Shown piece by piece: positions 26,362 through 35,666 of a stretch of 39,947 nucleotides of DNA (the stretch's first letter is position 1; every line of letters begins with the position of its first letter). A program made the position numbers and the translations under genes. The notes beneath the pieces were generated by a model. The model searched no databases. It was not told the DNA's origin and saw nothing but the letters and a program-made list of their open reading frames with translations. Origin of the DNA: Myxococcales bacterium (GTDB taxonomy: Bacteria; Myxococcota_A; Polyangia; Polyangiales; Polyangiaceae); NCBI GenBank assembly GCA_030590865.1, contig JAUVCD010000003.1, positions 1-39,947 of the forward strand, in the 5' to 3' direction.

Positions 26362-27356
26362 CCCTCCGCTCGAAAACCGTTGCCGCCAGCACCGCAGTCT
26401 GGCTGCTCGTCTCTTCAGCTGCCCGGGCCGAACCGAGCGTTTGGACCCAGGCGGCTCGGCCTGCCACCCAACGGTTGGCTAACGCCCTGGACGAGGCCGA
26501 CCGGCTCTTGAGCGAGGACCTGCAGCTGTGGCTGAACGAGCCCGCGACGTCGAGCCGCCGGGTGCCGATCCTGAACCGCGCCCGCCAAGCTCTCGAGAAG
26601 GTCGGGCCCGAGCACGCCGCCGACCCGGAGCTGCGTTTTCGTTTGGGGGAGGTCTACTACAGCCTATACGACGTGGAGGAGGACCGCGGTCGGCTCGAAC
26701 AGGCCGCTGAGCACCTCACCTTCGTGGCCGGTGCCGTAGCTCCGGTGACCATGCGAGCAGAAGCGCTCAAGGATCTGGCCATCTGCTACGCCCGTTTGGG
26801 CAAGCACCGCGACGAGATCGAAACCTACGATCGCGCCCTGGCCGTCGAGCCCCACCCCGACTCGCGGGCCATTCTGCTCGCCAACCGGGCCGAAGGTCAC
26901 ATGGTGCAGGGAGACATCCTCAGCGCCGTGCGGGGCTATCGCCAGAGCCTCAGAGAAACGCCGAGCACGCTGGTGCATCGCAGCGGCGTCACCACGCTAT
27001 GGGGCCTGGCCGTAGCCCTCGATCGGTCGGGGGATCTGCGGGGCGCTCTCGAGCACATCGCACAGGCTCGGGCCTACGATCCTACTGACCAGAACATCAA
27101 CAGCCCGAGCTGGTTCTACGTCCCCGATTACGACGACAGTTGGTACGCCGCCCTAGGCCACTGGTCTCGAGCCCGAACGGCAGCCAATCGAGACCTAGAG
27201 CTCGACGAGTACCGCGACGCCGTGGCGGCCTGGCGCCGCTACCTCGACCACGCCCCGATCAGCGACCACTGGCTGCCCCTAGCCAGCTTGCGCCTGCGCC
27301 AGTGCGAGAAGGAGCTAGACGAAGCCCTGGCCAAGCCCCCGCCGAAAAGGCAGTGA
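26358..27356 (+). CDS. TPR-repeat exported protein
   Basis: MTLRSKTVAASTAVWLLVSSAARA signal; IETYDRALAVEPHPDSRAILLANRAEG; 4-nt overlap with the upstream CDS. Confidence 0.78.
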   Translation: MTLRSKTVAASTAVWLLVSSAARAEPSVWTQAARPATQRLANALDEADRLLSEDLQLWLNEPATSSRRVPILNRARQALEKVGPEHAADPELRFRLGEVYYSLYDVEEDRGRLEQAAEHLTFVAGAVAPVTMRAEALKDLAICYARLGKHRDEIETYDRALAVEPHPDSRAILLANRAEGHMVQGDILSAVRGYRQSLRETPSTLVHRSGVTTLWGLAVALDRSGDLRGALEHIAQARAYDPTDQNINSPSWFYVPDYDDSWYAALGHWSRARTAANRDLELDEYRDAVAAWRRYLDHAPISDHWLPLASLRLRQCEKELDEALAKPPPKRQ

Positions 27357-27366
27357 ACAACGCCGA

Positions 27367-27389
27367 AGGGCGGCCCAAAGAGCCGCCCT
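27367..27389. terminator. GC hairpin between convergent genes
   Basis: agggcggc-ccaaaga-gccgccct: 8-bp perfect arms between stops at 27356 and 27411. Confidence 0.55.
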
Positions 27390-27410
27390 CCGTGTCCTGA
27401 GAAGGTCTCC

Positions 27411-28451
27411 TCAGAAGGTCCAGGTCGCGGCCATGCCAGCGCCCGTTGGACCGGCATAAGGAGCCAGCACTGGCCGTGCTGAGGCTTCCTCTTCCGCCGC
27501 GTCCTCTTCGTCGCCCTCGTCGTCTCCACCACCGCTGAACAGCAGCACGGCACCGGTGATACCGAAGGTCAAGGCAACGCCGAAGGACATGTCCGCAATC
27601 AGCGCGGCACGCTCGGCTTTGTCGGCTAGGTCAGTGAGCTCTGCGGGGGTAGCCGCCGGATCCTCGACCTGATCGTCGAAGTCACTCTTGGCGCCCAGAG
27701 CCTGGATGCCAAAGACCGTTCCGAGAATCACGCCCGCCCCAGCAATGCCGAGCGTCACGTAAGCCGGCACGTTCGAGCCGCCCTCATCTTCTTCGGGCTC
27801 GACCGGGGGGGTGGGCCCCACCGGAGGCGCTGCCGCAGCAGAGGGAGTCAGCGTCACGGCCAGCTCCCGCGTCTCGGCCCCGCGAACGTTGACGACCTCG
27901 GTGACCGGGTCGTGACCTTCGGCAGTCACCACGACCGTGTGCTCCCCAGCATCGAGCTGCAGAGCCGGCCCCGCGGCGGGCGTACCGTCCACCGTGATGA
28001 CGACACCTGCCACGCCCTCGGGCATGACCTTCAGCGTCACCGTCGCCGGCAAGGTGGCCTCGAGATCAGCGATGCGCTTGTTGGCTTCGGTGATCCGGTC
28101 CGCGTATTTCTCTGATGGTTTGGACTCGACGAACGTGCGATAGGCAGCCACCGCTTCGGCACTCTTGCCGAGCTTGTCGTAGCAAACCGCAATCTTGTGC
28201 TTCGGCGCCGCTCCCGGATACAGCGTATCTGCTTCCTGGAACAGCGGCAGGGCTGCTGCGTAGTCGCCCTTCTTGAATACACCGTTCGCCTCTTTGAACT
28301 TGGCGATCGCTTGGCCCTTCACGTCAGCGGCCGCGGCAGCCGGCTGCTTCTTCGGTTGTGCATCCACCGGCACGGCGTGGGTCACGACCATGGTGCAGGC
28401 AAGCAGTGCTGCTGCGCAGACGCCGGTCAGACGGCTGATCTTCGCTCCCAT
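27411..28451 (-). CDS. TPR plus PEGA-domain exported protein with TM segments
   Basis: AIAKFKEANGVFKKGDYAAALPLFQEADTLYPGA; VMPEGVAGVVITVDGTPAAGPALQLDAGEHTVVVTAEGHDP (PEGA-like). Confidence 0.8.
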   Translation of the reverse strand: MGAKISRLTGVCAAALLACTMVVTHAVPVDAQPKKQPAAAAADVKGQAIAKFKEANGVFKKGDYAAALPLFQEADTLYPGAAPKHKIAVCYDKLGKSAEAVAAYRTFVESKPSEKYADRITEANKRIADLEATLPATVTLKVMPEGVAGVVITVDGTPAAGPALQLDAGEHTVVVTAEGHDPVTEVVNVRGAETRELAVTLTPSAAAAPPVGPTPPVEPEEDEGGSNVPAYVTLGIAGAGVILGTVFGIQALGAKSDFDDQVEDPAATPAELTDLADKAERAALIADMSFGVALTFGITGAVLLFSGGGDDEGDEEDAAEEEASARPVLAPYAGPTGAGMAATWTF

Positions 28452-28568
28452 TGGAACACCTCTCCCTCAAGATTGCGGAATCTTACTGTTGATACCGTGG
28501 CCAGCTGGCAAAACACAACCCTCGCACGCAATATCTCACGAACAATCGACATGTAGGTCTTTGTGGGC

Positions 28569-29300
28569 TCACCGGCTAGCCCGCCGATCCGCCTTTTTTG
28601 TTGGAATGACCGGCAGGGCTGCAGGCACAAAAGGCTGGGTCCGGAAAGAGATCGCCCGGTCGGCGTCAGGTACGTGGGTGATGAACAAGCCCACGAAGCT
28701 GCCGAACAACGAGTCCCCCGGACCGACGGTGCCCGCACCCTTAGGTCGGGACACCCACCGTTTGATGCGATCCATCATCTGCTGACTGAGCGGATTCACT
28801 TCGACGGCCACACCCATGAAGTAGCGCTGCTGAGGCTTGAGGCTCCGTTTGGCCACGATGGGCTGCCGGCGCGCCTCGGCGCAACGTCGCAACACGCCCT
28901 CGACGTTGACCGCAACGGTCTGGCGACCACGCCCGCCTTGCTGCAGATCGATTCGAAACACCTCATCCCACAAGTCGAACACGATGCGGCAAGTCTTGAC
29001 GCCCAGAGCGACAGGTTGGTTGCCCTTGTCAGCGAAGACGTACGTACGTGACGCAATCACCGTAGGCAGGCCGCTGAGCAGCTTTCGGCGAATGGCGGGG
29101 TTCACCACGTCTCGGTAGCTCACCGTCATCGTCACCCAGCCACGATGAGTGGCGAGTTTCGCCTTGCGCCGCGAGAGCTTCTTCTTGGAGAGCGCTTCGG
29201 CAGGTTGGGCGCTCGCCACGGTTGGAGCGAGCAAACCGAGCGCCATCGCCACCCCTAGGAGCCAAACAAAGGGGCGTTGACGGCCGCGCCCCGCCCTCAC
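28569..29300 (-). CDS. Exported hypothetical protein, DUF4390-like
   Basis: 243 aa with signal peptide; VTMTVSYRDVVNPAIRRKLLSGLPTVIASRTYVF; overlaps the upstream Omp85-like CDS by 4 nt. Confidence 0.65.
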   Translation of the reverse strand: MRAGRGRQRPFVWLLGVAMALGLLAPTVASAQPAEALSKKKLSRRKAKLATHRGWVTMTVSYRDVVNPAIRRKLLSGLPTVIASRTYVFADKGNQPVALGVKTCRIVFDLWDEVFRIDLQQGGRGRQTVAVNVEGVLRRCAEARRQPIVAKRSLKPQQRYFMGVAVEVNPLSQQMMDRIKRWVSRPKGAGTVGPGDSLFGSFVGLFITHVPDADRAISFRTQPFVPAALPVIPTKKADRRASR

Positions 29301-30805
29301 TTGCGCCCACCCTCTCGCGCCGGCAGCAAGCCGAAGAGGTTGGAGAAGGCGACGGAAAAACCGCCGACGTAAGTCTCGATTCGAAGCCCTAGGTTGTAGG
29401 TGAGGTCGATCGGAGCCCGCGCGGCTCCCTCGTAACCTGTGGGCGGGTCCTCGAAATCGCGGCTGGTTGCCACTCCGTAGAGCCCAGCGCCGGTGAAGAA
29501 ATCAATGCCATAGACCGAGCCGCGCCCCACGTAGAGCGGGATGCGGTACTCGGCTTCAAGCTTCGCCGCGTAGTTTCCGTAGCGCACCTCGACGATGTCG
29601 GTACCCAAGATGTTGGGCGGTTGCCGGCGGTCGGGATTGAGGCCGAGGATGCGATCCGGAAGCAGGTCGGTGTAGTCGCCGACGTAGAACATCTCGAAGA
29701 ACGGCGCATCGCCGGCGATGGCCCCGACCTGACCTTCCAGACTGACCACGTGGCGCCATGGCAAGCGCCACCAGTAGGCCAGTGAGGCCTCGAGCTTCTG
29801 ATAGCCGTAGCTCGAGCCAATGGGCTCCAGTCCCAGCGTGCCGCGGATCGAGCCCAGCGCCCCGCGAGTCGGCAGAAAGGGCGTGTCTCGGGTATCGTAG
29901 ATCAGCGCAGCGTTGATCGTGGAGAGCACGCTTGCGCCCGGCAGGATGTCAAAATCGATCGGTTCTCGGGTGTTTCCGCGAACGTGGGAGGCGACCGTCG
30001 GCACCAGCGCTTCCACCCGCTCGAGGCCGTAGTCGAAGAGCACACGCGTCGAGGTCGACAGGTCGTGACCGGCACCGATGGTGCCGCCAAAACGGCTGTA
30101 GCTCACCACCGCATAGTCGGTGACCTCTCGCAATTCGAGCAGCGGGCTCTCGAAAGAGACGTCCTTGATGCCGAAGAAATCCCGAGCATCGATGTAATGC
30201 ATCGATGACGTGAACGCCCACTCGCTACCGACAAAGGCGGGATCGGCGAAACGCATCTGGAGGGCAAACTGGTCGGCGGCCACACCGATGCCAGCGCCAA
30301 GTGTGATGCCAGTCCCAGCGAGGTTGGTCTCCGCCGCCTGTACGCCCAGATAGGGCGTGATGGGCTCCGAGTTACCCTCCGCATCCTCGTCGGCGGCGAT
30401 CCCCATCACCACGTTCTCGACGATGATGGTGTTGCGCTCCTCCACGTCGATGACCAGCACCGCAGCGCCACGGCGGCGGCCCTTGCGCAGCGAGATGCGC
30501 ACCGACGAGAAGAATCCCGTGCCAAGCAACCTGAAGCGCGTCAGCTCGAGCTCAGGATCGGCTACGTCGAGAACGTCACCGGGCTCGAAGGGGATGTAGC
30601 GCAGCACCACACGGTCGACGGTTCGCTGGTTGCCCCTCACTTCGATGCCATCGAGGGTGTAGCGAAGCCGGACCTTACCGACCTGTCCCGTGGCTTCGGA
30701 CTCGCTGGGCGGCTCTGCCGCTCCCGAAACACGGGCGAGCGACGCCGTTGCGACCAGCACCGCCAGTGCGGCGCTCAGCCCTACCCGACGCCCATGGACT
30801 GGCAC
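29297..30805 (-). CDS. Omp85/BamA-TamA family outer membrane protein
   Basis: POTRA-like YTLDGIEVRGNQRTVDRVVLRYIPFEPGDVLDVADPELELTRFRLLGTGFFSSVRISL; barrel region with RDTPFLPTRGALGSIRGTLGLEPIGSSYGYQKLEAS. Confidence 0.85.
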   Translation of the reverse strand: MPVHGRRVGLSAALAVLVATASLARVSGAAEPPSESEATGQVGKVRLRYTLDGIEVRGNQRTVDRVVLRYIPFEPGDVLDVADPELELTRFRLLGTGFFSSVRISLRKGRRRGAAVLVIDVEERNTIIVENVVMGIAADEDAEGNSEPITPYLGVQAAETNLAGTGITLGAGIGVAADQFALQMRFADPAFVGSEWAFTSSMHYIDARDFFGIKDVSFESPLLELREVTDYAVVSYSRFGGTIGAGHDLSTSTRVLFDYGLERVEALVPTVASHVRGNTREPIDFDILPGASVLSTINAALIYDTRDTPFLPTRGALGSIRGTLGLEPIGSSYGYQKLEASLAYWWRLPWRHVVSLEGQVGAIAGDAPFFEMFYVGDYTDLLPDRILGLNPDRRQPPNILGTDIVEVRYGNYAAKLEAEYRIPLYVGRGSVYGIDFFTGAGLYGVATSRDFEDPPTGYEGAARAPIDLTYNLGLRIETYVGGFSVAFSNLFGLLPAREGGRK

Positions 30806-30846
30806 GGTCGGAGCATAGCTAGTTTCCGGCCTGAAAGGCGCTACGA

Positions 30847-30936
30847 TCTCGCGCGCCCCTGGCGGGGCGAAGGGCGCGCGAGCCCTTCGCTAGCGCCCCC
30901 TCTTGGCCGACTAGCGTCTTTTCTCGGGGCCTTCAC
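30847..30936 (+). repeat. Copy 2 of the dispersed structured repeat (partner at 907-998)
   Basis: First 44 bases identical to copy 1; a few mismatches and a 2-nt shorter T tract follow; right arm of the palindrome is disrupted here. Confidence 0.9.
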
Positions 30937-30991
30937 AAAGATACAGCGCAAAAACCCCGCCCCATCGCCTTCGGCGACGGGGCCCCACCCT

Positions 30992-31006
30992 AAAACCGCT
31001 TCGCGG
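30992..31006 (-). terminator. Probable intrinsic terminator of lgt (minus strand)
   Basis: Minus strand: CCGC-GAA-GCGG followed by TTTTA; 27 nt past the lgt stop. Confidence 0.55.
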
Positions 31007-31032
31007 AAAAAAAGGGGGTTTCGGACCGGGAA

Positions 31033-32421
31033 CTAGGTCTTTTCCTCGCCGTCATCAGCCTCAGGATCGCTCTCCTGCCCGCCGTCGCTCCCCTCCCCAG
31101 CAGCGCTCGGCTCGGCGTCGTCCTCATCCTCGTCGTCGTCCGGCTCAGCTGCCTTGGCCGCCTTCGCCTCAGCTTTCTTGGGGCGCTTGCCACGGGCTCG
31201 CTTGCGGGCCTCATCCCCTCCCTTGGTCCGGGCCTGACTACGCTTGCGGCGACGCTCGCGAGGGGACTCTTCATCCTCCTCATCTTCATCCTCGTCGCCC
31301 AGCTGGGCCTGGCCTTCGGGCAACCCCAACGACATGGCCGTTTCCGGGTGTTCTCGAGCTGCCTTGTCATAGATCACATAACCGCCAGCCACGGCCAAGG
31401 CACTCGCCAGGCCAACGAACTGAGACGTGGATAGCTGCACCAACTCGGCCCCGGCAAAGGAATCCGGCCGGAACAAGAAATAGATCGCCACCGCGGGCAC
31501 GAAGGCAAGCCCCTGAGTGATCCGTCGCACCGTGCTGTTCTCGACGAGTCGCGCGAAGCTCACTGAATAGCTGATGGCGAAGGCCACCAGACAGAGAGGG
31601 ATCAGAATGTGAGCCGCCATCGACCCCGGTACGCTTCCCCGTTCGGGGTCGTCCCGGATCAGCTCGAGCAGGAACCGCATGAACCCATAGGCAAAGGTCG
31701 CCAGAAAGAAGATCTGTCCCCTGAAATGCTGACGCTTCCGGGCCCACAAGAGCAGCAAGAGGAGCGATATGCCGACCAAGGACTCATAGAGCTGCGTCGG
31801 GTGGACGGGCAGCGAGTGGGTCGCCGTCGGGCTGAGACCGCGGGTCTTGACATGCTCCACCCAGGCCGGCGCCCCGGCCCCGGAGGGCAGGGTCCCCTCG
31901 GCCCAGTGCGGGAAAGTGCCCAGTTTCTTCAGCCAACCCGGAGCGCCCTCGCTGAGGGGCTGGCCGAAATCACAACCGAACATATAGCAACCGATGCGGA
32001 CAATCCCGAGGCCCGAGGCCAAGCTCGGCACGGCCACGTCGGCCCATGGCATCAGCCGGATCCCCTTGCGCTTCAGATAGACGAGCGAGCCCAGAAAACC
32101 GCCCAGAAAACCACCGTAGGCGACCAAACCGCCGCGGCGCATCGAGAACATGTCGCCTAACGAGTCGAACTCGTTCAGGTTGGTGAGGATGTAGAGCAAC
32201 CGGGACCCCACCACAGCCACGATGGCTGTGATGACATAGTTGTTGGCCATCGTCTCGCGAGGCAGGCCGTCTCGCCTGGCGAGGCCGAGCGTGAGGTACC
32301 ACCCAACCACCAGCGCCAGCCCTAGCATCACGCCGTAGCTGTAGATGGGAATCGAGTCGCGCTTGCCGATGATGGGAAGCTCCCAGCCCGGCATCGGGAT
32401 GCGTAGCAAGATGGGATGCAT
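31033..32421 (-). CDS. lgt: Prolipoprotein diacylglyceryl transferase with long charged C-terminal tail
   Basis: MHPILLRIPMPGWELPIIGKRDSIPIYSYGVMLGLALVVGWYL; GRGGLVAYGG-like RRGGLVAYGGFLGG; RIGCYMFGCDFG; LPVHPTQLYES; GFMRFLLELIRDDPERG. Confidence 0.93.
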   Translation of the reverse strand: MHPILLRIPMPGWELPIIGKRDSIPIYSYGVMLGLALVVGWYLTLGLARRDGLPRETMANNYVITAIVAVVGSRLLYILTNLNEFDSLGDMFSMRRGGLVAYGGFLGGFLGSLVYLKRKGIRLMPWADVAVPSLASGLGIVRIGCYMFGCDFGQPLSEGAPGWLKKLGTFPHWAEGTLPSGAGAPAWVEHVKTRGLSPTATHSLPVHPTQLYESLVGISLLLLLLWARKRQHFRGQIFFLATFAYGFMRFLLELIRDDPERGSVPGSMAAHILIPLCLVAFAISYSVSFARLVENSTVRRITQGLAFVPAVAIYFLFRPDSFAGAELVQLSTSQFVGLASALAVAGGYVIYDKAAREHPETAMSLGLPEGQAQLGDEDEDEEDEESPRERRRKRSQARTKGGDEARKRARGKRPKKAEAKAAKAAEPDDDEDEDDAEPSAAGEGSDGGQESDPEADDGEEKT

Positions 32422-32490
32422 GGTGACCTCCCACTTACGTTGGGAAATCGCTTTGGGCAAGTGTGACGACGCCGCGCTATCATCTCGGCG

Positions 32491-33285
32491 GTGACGAGGA
32501 GGCGGTACAGCGAAGGACAAGCATGGCGGGCCAAGGCGCGCCAACAGGCTGGTTTCCGCCAATTTACCTGGGTGCCGATGGCCCTCTGCCTCGTCGCATG
32601 CGTGCCCGAGGGACCGCCTACGGGTCGTGACACGCCCAAGACATCCAAGCCGGCGGGATCGGCCCGGCGAACCATTCACGCGGCCAAGCCCGATCCCCTG
32701 CTCACCGCCCCGTTCAAAGACGACTTCGAGCGCACCGACCTGGGCGAAGAGTGGCGCCAACTGAGCGGCGCCTGGCGCATCCGCAACGGGCGGCTCTGTG
32801 CCAAGAACGCCAAGAACCGCGGCGTGTGGCTCAGACGGCGCTTGCCCACCAACGCACGGATCGAGTTCGACGCCCAAAGTGAGTCAAGCGACGGCGACAT
32901 CAAGGCCGAAGTCTGGGGCGATGGCCACAGCGGCGCCACCAAGGTGAGCTACACTGACGCCACGAGCTACTTGACCATCTTCGGCGGCTGGAAGAACCAG
33001 CGACATGTGCTGGCCCGGATCGATGAGCACGGAAAAGATCGACAGGCGGTGGAGGTCAAACCCGCTTCGGATGATCCGCGGGAACGTCGAGTCGAGCCAG
33101 GGCAAGTCTACCGCTTCAAGATCGAACGCACCGATGGCAAGACCATTGCTTGGTGGGTCGGCGACGTACTGATGCACGAGCTGGTCGATCCCAAGCCACT
33201 GACTGGCGAAGGACACGATCATTTCGGCTTCAACGACTGGGCTGTGCCAGTCTGTTACGACAACGTAGAAGTCACGCCGCTCTGA
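32491..33285 (+). CDS. Putative lipoprotein with concanavalin-like/jelly-roll domain
   Basis: FTWVPMALCLVAC lipobox; FKDDFERTDLGEEWRQLSGAWRIRNGRLCAKN...YRFKIERTDGKTIAWWVGDVLMHELVDPKPL...GFNDWAVPVCYDNVEV. Confidence 0.7.
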   Translation: MTRRRYSEGQAWRAKARQQAGFRQFTWVPMALCLVACVPEGPPTGRDTPKTSKPAGSARRTIHAAKPDPLLTAPFKDDFERTDLGEEWRQLSGAWRIRNGRLCAKNAKNRGVWLRRRLPTNARIEFDAQSESSDGDIKAEVWGDGHSGATKVSYTDATSYLTIFGGWKNQRHVLARIDEHGKDRQAVEVKPASDDPRERRVEPGQVYRFKIERTDGKTIAWWVGDVLMHELVDPKPLTGEGHDHFGFNDWAVPVCYDNVEVTPL

Positions 33286-33304
33286 GCGAGTGACGGTGCC
33301 AGGT

Positions 33305-34669
33305 ATGGACGACGCCAAAGAGATCCAGCGCATGCTCGACGAGCTCGAGCCGCGGGTCGAACGGCTCAAGTCGCTCTACCAGCAGTACTTCATGGGCATC
33401 GAGAAGATCCCCCCTGCCACCTTGCGCAAGGCGGTGGACCGGACTTTTTGGCAGCTGCGGCGAGTGCGCTTCAAGAACACCCGGATGCGCTTCAAGTTCC
33501 AGCAGGTGCTGCAGCGCTACAACAGCTACCAGCAGTACTGGGCGCGAATTGAGCGGCAGATCGAGAAGGGCACCTACCGGCGCCACGTCCTCAAGGCCGC
33601 GAAACGCTTCGGCAAAGAGGAGATCCTCACGGCAGCGGGCCGGGCAGCGGCCGCCGCTCTGCGACGTGTGGATGAAGAGCCAGAGAGCGAGCAGCCCCAA
33701 GTCTGGGAGCTGGACGACGAGGAGACAACCTACGACGGGAGCGACGAGACGCCGACTCCGCCTAGCGAGCGCGGCAGAATTCCGTCACTGCTGATGGCCG
33801 CTGTGCAGGACCACTCGGCCGAGCCCGACAGACCTCCCGCCGCCCAGCCAGCAGCCCAGCCTGCCGCCGGCTACCCACCAGCCCAGGGCTACGCCACCCA
33901 ACCTCAGGCCCAGCCCGCCGCCCAGCCCGCCGCTGGCTATCCCCCAGCCCAGGGCTACGCCGCCCAACCTCAGGCCCAACCGCCGCCCCCTCGCCGACCG
34001 ACGCCTGGTCAGGGCGTCCAGCACCCAGCTGCCGGCTACCCGCCAGCCCAAGACTACGCCGCCCAACCTCCGGCTCAACCGGCCGTCCCCCCTCCCGAGC
34101 CACCACCTCGGCGACCGCTGCCACCTCCTGCAGCACAGCGACTCCCCCCGGCGCCGCAACCGCCACCACCGGCCCAGCCCGCGCCGGCACCGAAGGCACC
34201 ACCAGCCCGACCGATGCCCCCCGCCCGGCGGCCGCTGCCACCGGCACCGTCAGCTCAACAGCAACCGCCTCCAGCGCCTGCTAGACCTCCGGCACCAGAG
34301 CCCCCTGCAGCAACGCCCGATCCCCCCGCCGCAGCGGCGAAGAAGAAGGGACGGGGAGCCCTCTTTGGCAAGCGCAAGCGAAAACCGGCCGAAGGGCAGC
34401 CTGCCGCTGGAACAGTGGGTGCAGCCCCCAACAACCCGAAGCAGGGCACCGGGAACCGAGAAGCTCGCACCCGCGAGATCTATGACGAATACCTTACGGC
34501 CCGAAAAACCAGCGGCCAGTCCACCAAGGGGCTGAGCTATGACAAGGTGGCCAAGAGCCTCGAGGCCCAGACCGAGAATCTCCGTCGGAAGCACGGCAAA
34601 GACCGCTCGGTCGACTATGAGGTGGCCACCAAGGACGGTAAGACCATCATCCGGCCGGTGGTGAAATAG
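33305..34669 (+). CDS. MXAN_5187-C-like protein with Pro/Ala/Gln-rich linker (alternative GTG start 33290)
   Basis: MDDAKEIQRMLDELEPRVERLKSLYQQYFMGIEKIPP...; C-term TREIYDEYLTARKTSGQSTKGLSYDKVAKSLEAQTENLRRKHG. Confidence 0.78.
   Translation: MDDAKEIQRMLDELEPRVERLKSLYQQYFMGIEKIPPATLRKAVDRTFWQLRRVRFKNTRMRFKFQQVLQRYNSYQQYWARIERQIEKGTYRRHVLKAAKRFGKEEILTAAGRAAAAALRRVDEEPESEQPQVWELDDEETTYDGSDETPTPPSERGRIPSLLMAAVQDHSAEPDRPPAAQPAAQPAAGYPPAQGYATQPQAQPAAQPAAGYPPAQGYAAQPQAQPPPPRRPTPGQGVQHPAAGYPPAQDYAAQPPAQPAVPPPEPPPRRPLPPPAAQRLPPAPQPPPPAQPAPAPKAPPARPMPPARRPLPPAPSAQQQPPPAPARPPAPEPPAATPDPPAAAAKKKGRGALFGKRKRKPAEGQPAAGTVGAAPNNPKQGTGNREARTREIYDEYLTARKTSGQSTKGLSYDKVAKSLEAQTENLRRKHGKDRSVDYEVATKDGKTIIRPVVK
33841..34083 (+). 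repeat. In-frame tandem repeats encoding QPAAQPAAGYPPAQGYAxQPQAQP units
   Basis: Translation QPAAQPAAGYPPAQGYATQPQAQPAAQPAAGYPPAQGYAAQPQAQP...AAGYPPAQDYAAQPPAQP. Confidence 0.75.
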
Positions 34670-34680
34670 CCGACGACCTC

Positions 34681-34938
34681 TCAGCCACTTCTCACAGCGC
34701 CACGCGCCGTGCTGCTTTTGTCCTCGCAGAAGAGAATAGCGCAGGCCGTGTCTTCCGCAGACTGGATGCGCGCACAGAGCACCGCGAGGTCCTCGTCGAC
34801 GTCGACGAGCTCGCCCTCCAGCGGGATCCCCGAGTCATAGCGGACCGCATTGAGCGCCACCCACAGGCCCTGATAATCACTGTGCCGTCGTAGGACGTCC
34901 CACTGCACGCGCTCGCCGCGCCCGAAGGCTCTACTCAT
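34681..34938 (-). CDS. Small protein, 85 aa, possibly DUF5678-like
   Basis: ATG at 34938 with GAGGTGG 5-6 nt upstream; MSRAFGRGERVQWDVLRRHSDYQGLWVALNAVRYDSGIPLEGELVDVDEDLAVLCARIQ. Confidence 0.6.
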   Translation of the reverse strand: MSRAFGRGERVQWDVLRRHSDYQGLWVALNAVRYDSGIPLEGELVDVDEDLAVLCARIQSAEDTACAILFCEDKSSTARGAVRSG

Positions 34939-35132
34939 CGGTCCACCTCTCTGCTCCGAGACCGCCCATCTGCGATGACCAGCCGAGAAGCCACCGCAGA
35001 CGCTGCGGTCCTTCGAAAGTAGCGAGCCGTTTCTTCCAGTGTCAAGCCACAGCGCAATCCTCACCGGTGCGACTTGCCTAGAGTGCCCCCATGGCGCTTT
35101 ACGCACTGGCCTCGATGGGGAAACCTAAGTCC

Positions 35133-35660
35133 ATGGCCACTGCACGACCTTCAAGAGGAATCACGGCGCTAACGACACTCGCTGCCCTGGTAGGCGGGCT
35201 CTACCTCGTCGCCTGTTCCGGCTCGCAGCCCAAGCCTCAGGATGATTTTGAGCCGCCAACGGACGAGCCCACCGAGCCGGCCACGAACTTCGAGCCGACC
35301 GATGATCCAGCGGACGAGCCGGGCGACGAGCCAACCAACGATCCGCCGCCCAAGAAAGCCCAGCCGGCCAGCGACGACTACGACATAACGTACCGAGACT
35401 GCCAGGCCCTAGCAGGCACGTACTCGCGAGCCTGGGAGAGGGTCGAGCGCGAGAAGCTGGAGAAAAAGAACTTCAAGCCCAAGCTCTACGACACTGCCCT
35501 GAAGAACGTCCAGAAGGCCGCCCAAGAAGCAGGCGACAACTGGCTGGAGGAATGCGCAGGGACGGTCGGCAGCCCGTTCCTTTACAGTCGCCTCAAGTGC
35601 GCATTGAAGGCCAAGACGGTCGAACGTTTCAACGATTGCTGGGACGGAAAGGCCGAGTAG
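35133..35660 (+). CDS. Lipoprotein with acidic Pro/Thr/Glu-rich linker
   Basis: MATARPSRGITALTTLAALVGGLYLVACSGSQPKPQDDFEPPTDEPTEPATNFEPTDDPADEPGDEPTNDPPP. Confidence 0.75.
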   Translation: MATARPSRGITALTTLAALVGGLYLVACSGSQPKPQDDFEPPTDEPTEPATNFEPTDDPADEPGDEPTNDPPPKKAQPASDDYDITYRDCQALAGTYSRAWERVEREKLEKKNFKPKLYDTALKNVQKAAQEAGDNWLEECAGTVGSPFLYSRLKCALKAKTVERFNDCWDGKAE

Positions 35661-35666
35661 CCCCGC

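Noticed and set aside
34681-34938. Toxin-antitoxin component
   Set aside because: Single small gene with no partner ORF; resembles DUF5678 only loosely.
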